8,777 nucleotides of DNA from Actinomycetota bacterium. Lineage in GTDB: Bacteria > Actinomycetota > Acidimicrobiia > Acidimicrobiales > Acidimicrobiaceae. Below the pieces are notes generated by a model. It searched no databases. It was not told the DNA's origin and saw only the letters and a list, made by a program, of their open reading frames with translations. Positions 1 through 6,192 of this stretch are shown here, one piece after another. Position 1 is the first letter of the stretch. Every line of letters begins with the position of its first letter. Position numbers and translations under genes: made by a program. The stretch spans positions 1 through 8,777 of the forward strand of contig DAHVOF010000003.1 in NCBI GenBank assembly GCA_027318945.1, given 5' to 3'.

Positions 1-1
1 A

Positions 2-151
2 GAGTTCAAGTACATCAAGGAGTTCGCGCCACGTACCCGATTGGACAGGGGCGTCTACGAAAAGGTGGCCGCGAAATGGCAGGAGTTGGGTCTCAACGGG
101 TCTGCGCCCATCATCGAGCACTTCGATGATGCGAGGGCCAGCTCCAGCTAG
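2..151 (+). CDS. C-terminal end of an unrecognised protein (partial, 5' end outside window)
   Basis: An open frame runs from the window edge to a TAG stop at 149-151 and gives 49 residues, beginning EFKYIKEFAPRTRLDRGVYE and ending in a Ser-rich DDARASSS tail. Codon choice resembles the neighbouring genes, with many G/C third positions. The composition is soluble and charged, with no membrane segment or cysteine motif. I do not recognise the family from this tail. It lies on the same strand as the UbiD decarboxylase 239 bases downstream. The strong hairpin just after its stop suggests the two may be separate transcripts. Confidence 0.65.
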   Translation, partial: EFKYIKEFAPRTRLDRGVYEKVAAKWQELGLNGSAPIIEHFDDARASSS

Positions 152-390
152 CGAAAAGTAGTCTTCCGGCGTGCGGGGGCCGGCCCTTGGGAGCCCCCGC
201 TGCCGGGTGAGGCACGGCTCGTGTGGGATTATGCGCCGATTAGATAATCTGCCGGGCTTGGGTCATCGGGATCTGTTAGTTTTGGTTTTTGAAATCGGCT
301 CAAGATCGTCAGCGTACATTGCTGTGATTTCAGCCCGCCCAATCAGGGGTTAGGGCGCCGGTTCCTGCTTCGTCAGAATAGGGGGTGGAG
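152..390 (+). other. Intergenic region upstream of the decarboxylase
   Basis: No credible gene is present; the only open frame here (171-353) has an Arg/Gly-rich, shadow-like composition. The region holds the hairpin at 166-206. It also holds a 7-bp dyad, TGAAATC at 290-296 with GATTTCA at 326-332, separated by a 29-base loop. An AT-rich patch at 238-250 contains TAGATAAT, which could serve as a -10 element, but no convincing -35 lies at the right distance. The ribosome binding site of the decarboxylase (GGGGG at 381-385) is at the right end. Confidence 0.5.
166..206 (+). terminator. Strong GC-rich hairpin after the partial gene, no U-tract
   Basis: GCGGGGGC at 173-180 pairs perfectly with GCCCCCGC at 193-200 across a 12-base loop. 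The stem is extended by CCGGC (166-170) with GCCGG (202-206) across a small internal mismatch. It sits 15 bases after the TAG at 149-151, where a terminator would be expected. No run of T follows, so it is either a non-canonical terminator, an mRNA 3'-end stabiliser or a leader structure for the decarboxylase mRNA. Confidence 0.5.
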
Positions 391-1818
391 ATGGCTCGTG
401 GATTTAGAGAGTTCTTGGATTTCATAGAAGGCAAGCATCCGTCGGAGATCTTGCATGTGGATGGGGTGGTCAACCCCGCGGCCTTTGACGTGACGACGGT
501 TCTCACCCATCTCGAGAAGCAGGGAAAGTATCCCATGGCGTACTTCGCGAACTGCCTCAACCTAAAGGGTGAGATCTCACGCTTTCCTCTTGTGACAAAC
601 ATCTACGCATCGCGCGAGCGCTGCGCAATGGCGCTGGGCATGGAGCCTGAACAAAGCGGGTTGCCACTCGGGATCGAGTATGCCCGCAGGGAGGCCGGTC
701 GAATCGAGCCGGTGGTTGTGGAGCGTTCTCAGGCTCCAGTTTGTCAGATTGAAAAGGTTGGCGACGAAGCCGACCTGGGCGAGTTTCCCATTGTGAAGCA
801 TCACTACATGGACGGCGGGCCCTATATCGATATGACGCCGGTGATGAGGGATCCGGACAGCGGCGCATACAACGTAGCTTTTCTGCGCACTATGTACAAG
901 GGGCCGAGACGGCTCGGTTTTCATATGTCCCCTCGCCATAACTGGCAGATCGTTCGAAAAAACGAGGAGGCGGGCAGGCCGACCCCAGTGGTGATTGTCG
1001 TGAGCCACCATCCATCTTTTTATCTGGGGGCTTTGAACGTGTCTCCATTCGGAATTGACGACTACCAGCTCACTGGCGCCGTAATGGGTGAGCCGCTGAG
1101 AATAACCCAGTCCAAGACTTGGGGCGAGCAGTTCATGATTCCCGCCGACGCCGAGATAGTGATCGAGGGAGAGGTCCTGCCCAACGCGCGGGAGGTAGAA
1201 GGCCCCTTCGGCGAGTTTCCAGGCACGTTCGGTCCCCAGCGTTTGCGCTGGGTCATAGACGTCAAGGCTATCAGCTACAGGCAGGATGCGGTGTACCAAG
1301 ATATCTTCGTGGGCCACAAGGATAACTGGACCCTGGGTGCGATTCCAAAGGAGGGGACTCTTTTCAACCGCATAAAAGGTGTGGTGCCCACGGTTCGAGG
1401 TCTGCACATGCCAGATTCCGGCGCGGGCAGGTTCAATTGCTACATCTCCATCGCCAAAAAGGTCAACGGCGAGAGCAAGCAGGCTGCGATGATAGCGCTC
1501 GGAGAGTGCGACTTCGTAAAGCATGTAGTGGTCGTAGACGACGACATCGACCCGTTCAACGAGCAGGAAGTGCTTTGGGCCATGGCCACGCGTGTGCAGG
1601 CCTCTCAGGATGTCGACATCATAAAGAACGTCAAGGGCAATACTCTCGATCCTTCCCAGACCGATGACGTGATGTCCGACAAGATGATAATCGACGCCAC
1701 CAAGCCCCTTGGGAGGCCGTTCGCAGAGCGCGTCAGAGTGCCTGACGAAGCGCTGGAGCGGGTGAAGCTCGAGGATCTGGTCAATCGGGAAGAGCTAGAC
1801 AAGCTTGCGAGAGGGTGA
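391..1818 (+). CDS. UbiD-family prenylated-FMN-dependent (de)carboxylase
   Basis: The 475-residue product has the length and layout of UbiD-family enzymes, which reversibly (de)carboxylate aromatic or alpha,beta-unsaturated acids using prenyl-FMN made by a UbiX partner. No UbiX lies in this window. The N-terminal helix reads ARGFREFLDFIE. Asn161 and Arg166 (YNVAFLR) have the spacing of the cofactor/catalytic Asn-Arg pair. His183 (SPRHNW) and Glu234 (MGEP) fit the metal/prFMN-phosphate site. EGPFGE at 270-275 carries the Glu-Glu of the Arg-Glu-Glu catalytic network (R173/E277/E282 in fungal Fdc1). The C-terminal MIIDATKP motif is also typical. I chose ATG 391 over the in-frame GTG at 385 because GGGGG at 381-385 is then a well-placed Shine-Dalgarno site. 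A zinc-ribbon gene follows after 5 bases, so the two are probably co-transcribed. The substrate cannot be read from sequence; it resembles neither canonical ubiquinone UbiD in context nor any subtype I can name. Confidence 0.93.
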   Translation: MARGFREFLDFIEGKHPSEILHVDGVVNPAAFDVTTVLTHLEKQGKYPMAYFANCLNLKGEISRFPLVTNIYASRERCAMALGMEPEQSGLPLGIEYARREAGRIEPVVVERSQAPVCQIEKVGDEADLGEFPIVKHHYMDGGPYIDMTPVMRDPDSGAYNVAFLRTMYKGPRRLGFHMSPRHNWQIVRKNEEAGRPTPVVIVVSHHPSFYLGALNVSPFGIDDYQLTGAVMGEPLRITQSKTWGEQFMIPADAEIVIEGEVLPNAREVEGPFGEFPGTFGPQRLRWVIDVKAISYRQDAVYQDIFVGHKDNWTLGAIPKEGTLFNRIKGVVPTVRGLHMPDSGAGRFNCYISIAKKVNGESKQAAMIALGECDFVKHVVVVDDDIDPFNEQEVLWAMATRVQASQDVDIIKNVKGNTLDPSQTDDVMSDKMIIDATKPLGRPFAERVRVPDEALERVKLEDLVNREELDKLARG

Positions 1819-1823
1819 TCTAG

Positions 1824-1973
1824 ATGGTGAAGCTGTTCGACGTGGTCTGTCCCGAGTGCAAGGGGAAGTTTCACTGCCACTGGGAGGATCTCAGGCACAA
1901 GGAGCACAAGCTGAACTGCCCATTCTGCGGCATCTCCTTTCACCAAGATGAGAGCCCCCGGATCATCGAGTAG
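1824..1973 (+). CDS. Small zinc-ribbon protein, possible accessory subunit of the UbiD decarboxylase
   Basis: A 49-residue ORF starts MVKLFDVVCPECKGKF and holds CPEC at 9-12 and CPFC at 32-35, a four-cysteine zinc-ribbon arrangement. His17, His19, His25 and His28 lie between the pairs. The ATG is 5 bases after the decarboxylase stop, and GAGGG at 1811-1815 lies 8 bases upstream, inside the end of that gene, so translational coupling is likely. Known hydroxyarylic acid decarboxylases of the BsdBCD/VdcBCD type have a small CxxC...CxxC D subunit beside the UbiD-like C subunit. This protein is shorter and need not be homologous, but a subunit or stabilising role is the natural inference. There is no signal peptide or membrane segment. 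It is confidently coding because its frame, ribosome binding site and cysteine pattern agree. Confidence 0.8.
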   Translation: MVKLFDVVCPECKGKFHCHWEDLRHKEHKLNCPFCGISFHQDESPRIIE

Positions 1974-2239
1974 CTTCCGCGCGCCAGACAGACGATAGGC
2001 GGAAAGCCCAGTGGTTTTCGCGGGATTCCACTCCCGTGACAGCTCCGTAATCCCAAATCGCCCTTTTTTGACAGCATCCGCATGGTTTGGAGTGCGTCAG
2101 CAGGGATGACGTCACAAAAATCTAAGCCGCTACCGGTGGTTCGCCCCCGAGTTCCACGGGTACCGCCTGTGGGATCTGGGCCAAGAACCACGTAGTTTCC
2201 GGGTTTGGAGCTGCCTTCTGGAAACGTACGATTACGGCT
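1974..2239. other. Intergenic region with several dyads, no convincing plus-strand gene
   Basis: Just after the zinc-ribbon stop, TTCCGC (1975-1980) can pair with GCGGAA (1999-2004). CGGGA (2021-2025) can pair with TCCCG (2032-2036). These are weak terminator candidates for the decarboxylase operon; a T6 run at 2064-2069 follows some distance later. A perfect TTGACA at 2068-2073 has no -10 element at 16-18 bases. An imperfect 12-bp inverted repeat lies at 2128-2165. On the minus strand an open frame ending at 2122 reads like protein sequence over about 33 codons and may be a gene remnant, but support is thin. Confidence 0.4.
2128..2165. repeat. Imperfect 12-bp inverted repeat
   Basis: CGCTACCGGTGG at 2128-2139 and CCACGGGTACCG at 2154-2165 are inverted copies matching at 10 of 12 positions, separated by 14 bases. 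In RNA this would form a stem-loop. It is about 75 bases upstream of the small membrane-protein gene and could be an operator or leader hairpin. There is no T-tract. Confidence 0.4.
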
Positions 2240-2464
2240 ATGTCAACGGTAGTTGGATATGCATTTCTGATCGCGGTAGGCGTGTCACTATTGGCGATCT
2301 TCACCTACCTTGTTGCGTTCTTCTGCGCAATACTTTTTGCGTTCTTTGGAAAGAAGCGCGATCCACTGGCTGAGGAGCTGGATCAATTTCTCGATGACCT
2401 GCTCGGTCCCAACGCCTCTCCCCTGCGTGAACCTGAGCGGATGCACGGGAGGCGGCATCGATGA
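2240..2464 (+). CDS. Small single-helix membrane protein of unknown function
   Basis: A 74-residue product has a long hydrophobic stretch at about residues 5-36 (VGYAFLIAVGVSLLAIFTYLVAF and beyond), long enough for one membrane helix or a tight pair. A basic GKKR stop-transfer follows, then an acidic amphipathic tail (DPLAEELDQFLDDLLGP) and an Arg/His-rich end. This topology suggests a membrane-anchored small protein with its tail in the cytoplasm. The ribosome binding site is weak; GGAAAC lies about 15 bases upstream of ATG 2240. The next gene on this strand, another membrane protein, begins 123 bases later. I do not recognise a family. The hydrophobic/basic/acidic segmentation favours a real gene, but its shortness leaves doubt. 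Confidence 0.5.
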   Translation: MSTVVGYAFLIAVGVSLLAIFTYLVAFFCAILFAFFGKKRDPLAEELDQFLDDLLGPNASPLREPERMHGRRHR

Positions 2465-2587
2465 TTCTCGAACTGCACCGCTGCCGCAGGAGCGTGTGAA
2501 CATGCGAATGGGGCGCATATCATTCGTTTCCAGACCGGGCTTCTTACCTCTTGACGTAGGCAATTCGACGACTGAAAGCGAGAGACG
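2465..2587 (+). other. Spacer before the duplicated membrane protein
   Basis: No gene or strong dyad is visible. The only translation signal is the purine-rich GCGAGAG at about 2578-2584, close before ATG 2588. A TTGACG near 2552 lacks a matching -10 element. Confidence 0.35.
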
Positions 2588-3529
2588 ATGAGACCTTCTC
2601 AACGATTAATACAGGTAGTGCTTGGGGTCATTTGGCTGGTTGACGGGATCCTCCAGTTCCAGCCATATATGTTTACCAAGAGCTTTGCTACCGACGTTTT
2701 GGCCGGTGTCGGCCAGGGACAGCCGGCGTTTGTGGGGCACCCCGTTGTTTCGATGGCCCAGTTCCTTACGCCACATATAGCGATCTGGAACGCGATCTTC
2801 GCAACGATCCAGGTTTTGATCGGCGTTGGGCTGCTCTTCCGCAAGACGGTCAAGCCCACCTTGATGGCGTCATTCGCATGGGTGATTGTTGTCTGGTGGT
2901 TTGGAGAGGCTTTCGGGCAGATGCTGAACGGCATGGGTACGCTGATCAGCGGCGCTCCCGGAGCCGTACTGCTTTATGGCCTGATAGGAGTTCTGGCCTG
3001 GCCAACCGGCCGGACCCTGGAGGTGTCCGCGTCAGCCAGCGGTCCTCTCGGTGATTTTGGCGGCCGGGTCGTTTGGGCAGCCGTATGGCTCGTGGACGCC
3101 GCTCTGCAGTTCCTTCCAATGAACTCCGCAAAGGGGGCGTTGTCGTCGGCCATCACAGCCGGCGCCTCGGGCGAGCCTAGCCTGCTAGCGTCCATCAGCA
3201 ACCACGTGGGCAACGCTATTCACGGGCATGGGCCGGTGGCGGCGGTACTTCTCGGAATCGTCGAGGTGGCGATTGGCCTGGGTGTCTTCAGCCGTAGGCC
3301 AAACGCAGCACTGATGGCGGGTGCCGCCCTTGCGCTTGTGGTATGGGTGGTTGGTCAAGACCTGGGCGGGATCCTGACAGGCCAGGGGACGGACCCCAAT
3401 GCGGGTCCGCTCTACATTCTGCTGGCCCTCACCTGCTACAGATGGCCCGAAGCCGTCAAGGCTAGGGTGCCGTTCCGCGCTCAGCAGCGTGTTCCGGATT
3501 CGCCTGTTGACCGATTGGCCGGCATCTAG
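2588..3529 (+). CDS. Polytopic membrane protein built from two tandem four-helix repeats
   Basis: The 313-residue product is strongly hydrophobic, with about eight candidate membrane helices. It is an internal duplication: residues 10-139 and 161-287 repeat the same motifs in the same order. These are WLVDGILQFQP (16-26) versus WLVDAALQFLP (167-177), a GxP segment, an IG-VGLLFRK versus IG-LGVFSRR segment followed by LMA, VVWWFGE (101-107) versus VVWVVGQ (251-257), GMGT (115-118) versus GQGT (265-268), and a final WP at 138-139 and 286-287. The conserved Trp-Asp of WLVD and the VVW-G-GT segments probably mark functional sites. The overall look is reminiscent of DoxX/DoxD-like small membrane proteins, but I cannot assign a family. 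The start ATG has a modest GAGAG upstream. The gene faces the sulfide:quinone oxidoreductase tail to tail, with a hairpin between them. The C-terminal 25 residues are polar. Confidence 0.85.
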   Translation: MRPSQRLIQVVLGVIWLVDGILQFQPYMFTKSFATDVLAGVGQGQPAFVGHPVVSMAQFLTPHIAIWNAIFATIQVLIGVGLLFRKTVKPTLMASFAWVIVVWWFGEAFGQMLNGMGTLISGAPGAVLLYGLIGVLAWPTGRTLEVSASASGPLGDFGGRVVWAAVWLVDAALQFLPMNSAKGALSSAITAGASGEPSLLASISNHVGNAIHGHGPVAAVLLGIVEVAIGLGVFSRRPNAALMAGAALALVVWVVGQDLGGILTGQGTDPNAGPLYILLALTCYRWPEAVKARVPFRAQQRVPDSPVDRLAGI

Positions 3530-3540
3530 AGGTTCCCTCG

Positions 3541-3567
3541 GGGCTGGGGTATCACCCCAGCCCTTTC
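3541..3567 (+). terminator. Intrinsic terminator between convergent genes
   Basis: GGGCTGGGGT at 3541-3550 pairs perfectly with ACCCCAGCCC at 3554-3563 around the 3-base loop ATC, followed by TTTC. It lies 11 bases after the membrane-protein stop (TAG 3527-3529). The hairpin includes the stop codon (3552-3554) and last codons of the oppositely oriented oxidoreductase. The short T-run favours action on plus-strand transcripts; in the other direction the stem is followed by mixed sequence. Confidence 0.7.
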
Positions 3568-4748
3568 AGCATGAAGTTCCAGTAGAAGAACGGCAGGCCG
3601 AATCTTTTGAGCAGCCACATGTCCGTACGCTCCTTCTTGGTGTCGATCAGGGGAACCGTTGGGTGCGGGGTAAGGCTGTAGTCGAACTCGGCAAGGAGCA
3701 TCTTTCCTCTTGCAGTTGTAAATGGGCAGGCGGCGTAGCCGTCGTAGCGAGCTTGAGGCTCTTTCCCCTCCAGGGCTGAGAGTAGGTTGGACACCAATAC
3801 TGGAGCCTCTTTTCGAATGGCCGCCCCAGTTTTCGATGTTGGAGCATTGCAAACGTCTCCGAGGGAAAAGACGTCGGGGTAGATTGTGTGCTGCAACGTG
3901 TGGCGGTCTACGCTAACCCAGCCGAAAGGGCTGGCAGGGTCGGCGAGCAGGCTCTCTCTCACGAAGCCAGGCGCCCTCTGCGGCGGAGCCGTGTGCATAA
4001 TGTCGTACTCGATCGACTGGCGCGTCTTGCCCTCGGGTGTGGTGATCTCAAAGCAGGCGCTTTTCTTCCCGGGATCGACCTCGATGAGTTCGTGGCTGAA
4101 ACGGGCGTCTATTCCGTATCGCTCGATCACGCTGGACAGGACTTTTGCGAACTCCGGCACGCCGAAAATGCCTCCCGCCCCCGTAGCGAAGACGACGTTG
4201 GCGGAGCCGAGGACGCCGGTTTTGTTCCAGTAGTCTGCCGAGAGGTAAGCTGCCTTCTGAGGTGCTCCAGGGCACTTGATAGGAGTACCTGGAGCTGCGA
4301 ACAGGGCTGTTCCTCCCCGAAACTTCCTAACCATCTCCCATGTCTTGGGTGCCAGCTCAGCAACGTAGTTCGTGCTCGCGAAAGGAGTGTGAACCGCGTC
4401 CTGAAGTCCAGGAACCATGTCCCAGGCCATTTCGAGCCCGGGGCAGACCACGAGGAAATCGTATGATATTTTCGAGCCGGACGAGATTCCTACCTGTTTT
4501 TGGTCAGGATCGATCTCAGTGGCCCGGTCCTGGATCCAGCGGACCCCTTTGGGCATCACGCTGGTTTCGGAACGCCGGGTGTGGTCGAGAGAACTTACCC
4601 CTCCACCCACCAACGTCCAGAGTGGCTGGTAATAGTGTATGTCGGAAGGCTCAATGATGGCGACGTCGTCCTGTCCGGCACGTCGCAGCCGTGCGGCGAC
4701 GCTTATTCCGGCCGAGCCTCCTCCGATGATGAGGATCCGGTGGTGCAT
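3552..4748 (-). CDS. Sulfide:quinone oxidoreductase-like FAD flavoprotein (type II SQR-like)
   Basis: The 398-residue protein begins with the FAD-binding dinucleotide fold (ILIIGGGSAG, 5-14). It carries HYYQPLWTLVGGG at 38-50, a hallmark of the type II, mitochondrial-like SQR family. These enzymes oxidise sulfide to polysulfide or persulfide and pass electrons to membrane quinone. IKCPGAPQKAAYL places Cys159 where human SQR has Cys201. The second FAD motif FSLGDVCNAPTSKTGAA holds Asp298 and Cys300. Cys102 (VVCPG) is a possible third redox cysteine. The amphipathic C-terminus (MWLLKRFGLPFFYW and beyond, about 377-398) fits peripheral membrane anchoring. ATG 4748 is preceded by AGGGGAG with 5-base spacing. 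A promoter and inverted repeat lie upstream at 4799-4848, so it can be transcribed apart from the anSME-like gene 172 bases upstream. Because the second cysteine is shifted, a related role such as an FCSD-like or other sulfur-transfer flavoprotein remains possible. Confidence 0.88.
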   Translation of the reverse strand: MHHRILIIGGGSAGISVAARLRRAGQDDVAIIEPSDIHYYQPLWTLVGGGVSSLDHTRRSETSVMPKGVRWIQDRATEIDPDQKQVGISSGSKISYDFLVVCPGLEMAWDMVPGLQDAVHTPFASTNYVAELAPKTWEMVRKFRGGTALFAAPGTPIKCPGAPQKAAYLSADYWNKTGVLGSANVVFATGAGGIFGVPEFAKVLSSVIERYGIDARFSHELIEVDPGKKSACFEITTPEGKTRQSIEYDIMHTAPPQRAPGFVRESLLADPASPFGWVSVDRHTLQHTIYPDVFSLGDVCNAPTSKTGAAIRKEAPVLVSNLLSALEGKEPQARYDGYAACPFTTARGKMLLAEFDYSLTPHPTVPLIDTKKERTDMWLLKRFGLPFFYWNFMLKGLG

Positions 4749-4798
4749 GTGAACTCCCCTAAGTCTTTGCTGGTTGATTGGGTGCGCAAAAAGCTTTG

Positions 4799-4848
4799 CC
4801 TTGATAAAACTCTAGAAAGTTTATCGATTTAGTCAACTTTAATCAAGG
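4799..4848. promoter_or_regulatory. Inverted repeat spanning the SQR promoter, candidate operator
   Basis: CCTTGATAAAACT at 4799-4811 and the inverse of 4836-4848 (CCTTGATTAAAGT on the minus strand) match at 11 of 13 positions, with 24 bases between the arms. The right arm runs up to and into the -35 element, and the left arm covers the end of the -10 and the predicted start site. Inside lies a shorter gapped dyad, GATAAA (4803-4808) with TTTATC (4820-4825). AT-rich dyads over a promoter are typical of repressor sites. No regulator gene is present in the window. Confidence 0.45.
4809..4836 (-). promoter_or_regulatory. Sigma70-like promoter for the SQR-like gene
   Basis: On the minus strand TTGACT (4836-4831) is separated by 16 bases from TAGAGT (4814-4809), giving 5/6 and 4/6 matches to the -35 and -10 consensus in an AT-rich island. 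The predicted start near 4802 gives a leader of about 50 bases before ATG 4748. It is the best promoter match in the window. Confidence 0.5.
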
Positions 4849-4920
4849 CGGTAATCGTTTTCATTCCTGAACAGGGATTTCGTTGACGCCACCCGTCGAG
4901 CCGGGCATACGCGCAGCCGG

Positions 4921-6192
4921 TTAGCGCCTTTGGGCGGCGAAGCAGCAGTGCTTGTACTTCTTTCCGCTCCCGCAGGGGCAGGGATCGTTTCTTGAGGTGG
5001 TTTTCCAGACCTTCCGCTCGTCGCGCTCCTGGCTTTCCAGCTCAGCCATGACGTTTGCCGCGGACATGCCCTTTTTATAGAAGCCCAGTATCTTTTCGAG
5101 GTATGGCTGCACGTGGCCGTAGTAGCTGCGGTATCCGTCGCAGAGGTAGTTGAGGCCGTCTTCGCCAGCAGGTGTCTGGGCAAAGCGGTCTTTCGGGCAG
5201 CCTCCGTTGCAAAGAAGGAGCACTGGGCACTCCTTGCAGTAGCTGGGCAGGGAGTCCTTCTTGGATTGGCCGAATGCGATCTGTGCGGGCGATTCGATCA
5301 GCTCCACGAGCGATTCCGCAGTAAGGTTGCCTAGATAGTTATCCGGATTGACGAAGTGATCGCAGCTGTAAATTCCCCCGTCATGTTCCATGGCGAAAAC
5401 TCGTCCGCATGTTTCCGACATTATGCAGATATTCGCAGGCTTGCCACCCACAACCAGCAGACACTCGAGAAAGTTCTGTATTCCCACGCGGCCCAGGTCG
5501 TGGCGCACCCATTCGTCGAACACCTTGGTGAGAAATGTGCCCATCGCTTCGGGCTGGACCGACCATGGGGCGGCGCTGCCGTCGCTCAGCCGGCTTACAA
5601 CCGGAAGAAACTGCAGCCAGCGAACCTTTTGATCCAGGAAGAAGTGGTAGACCTCGCTGGGATGCAGCGAGTTCCTGGAGTTGAGCGTGCAAAGGATGTC
5701 GGGTTCGATTCCATGTGCCCGCAGCTCCTTCAGGCCCCTCATGACCTTATGGTGAGTAGCCTCTCCCCTGACGTCCCTGCGATAAGCGTCATGAAGCTCA
5801 GCGGGGCCGTCAAGGCTAAGACCTACGGTGAACCCGTTATCGGCCAGGAAGCTGCACCACTGTGCGTCGAGGCGCGTTCCGTTGGTTTGGAGGTTGTTAA
5901 GCGACTGCCAGCCCTCCGGGGTGTATCTCGCTTGCAGTTCGACGACATTGCGGAAGAAGTCGATTCCGGCCAGCGTTGGCTCGCCTCCGTGCCAGACGAA
6001 GTGGACCACTGGCCCGGGGCTCGCGGAGATAAACGATTTGATGTAGGCCTCGAGAACATCCGGAGTCATTCGGAACCGCTCGCTTGTGGGAAACAAAGAC
6101 TTCTTCTTCAGGTAATAGCAGTAGTCGCACCGTATATTGCATATCGGTCCAATGGGCTTCGCCATTACTACAAAAGGTGTCGTGACGCTCAT
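4921..6192 (-). CDS. Radical SAM/SPASM enzyme, anaerobic sulfatase maturase (anSME)-like, with C-terminal SEC-C motif
   Basis: The 423-residue protein has the radical SAM CxxxCxxC motif at Cys18, Cys22 and Cys25 (CNIRCDYC), WHGGEP at 67-72 and the LSLDGP strand at 125-130. Its SPASM cysteines at 256, 262, 277, 319, 322, 328, 332 and 351 match clostridial anSME within one to three positions. Asp278 in YSCDHF corresponds to that family's proposed catalytic Asp277. Known anSMEs oxidise an active-site Cys or Ser of sulfatases to formylglycine in the cytoplasm. The tail RNDPCPCGSGKKYKHCC (401-417) is a SEC-C zinc motif. I chose ATG 6192 because the radical SAM motif then sits at the family position. 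The frame stays open to 6363, but that 57-residue extension is Arg-rich and unlike the family. The ribosome binding site is weak (GGAG about 13 bases upstream). No sulfatase lies in the window, so the substrate may be elsewhere or may be another peptide. Confidence 0.87.
   Translation of the reverse strand: MSVTTPFVVMAKPIGPICNIRCDYCYYLKKKSLFPTSERFRMTPDVLEAYIKSFISASPGPVVHFVWHGGEPTLAGIDFFRNVVELQARYTPEGWQSLNNLQTNGTRLDAQWCSFLADNGFTVGLSLDGPAELHDAYRRDVRGEATHHKVMRGLKELRAHGIEPDILCTLNSRNSLHPSEVYHFFLDQKVRWLQFLPVVSRLSDGSAAPWSVQPEAMGTFLTKVFDEWVRHDLGRVGIQNFLECLLVVGGKPANICIMSETCGRVFAMEHDGGIYSCDHFVNPDNYLGNLTAESLVELIESPAQIAFGQSKKDSLPSYCKECPVLLLCNGGCPKDRFAQTPAGEDGLNYLCDGYRSYYGHVQPYLEKILGFYKKGMSAANVMAELESQERDERKVWKTTSRNDPCPCGSGKKYKHCCFAAQRR

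Noticed and set aside
577..1524. A 315-codon open frame on the minus strand
   Set aside because: It lies wholly antisense to the UbiD gene, whose catalytic motifs are intact, and its translation matches no family I recognise. Codon bias of the G+C-rich sense gene explains the long antisense frame.
2068..2096. Promoter based on the perfect TTGACA at 2068-2073
   Set aside because: No sequence resembling a -10 element occurs 15-19 bases downstream.
2107..2114. Palindrome TGACGTCA
   Set aside because: An isolated 8-bp palindrome in intergenic DNA is expected by chance and has no supporting context.
4799..4848. FNR/CRP-type site suggested by repeated TTGAT and ATCAA
   Set aside because: The half-sites are never spaced by four bases; the TTGAT-N4 second half at 4836-4848 matches only two of five bases.
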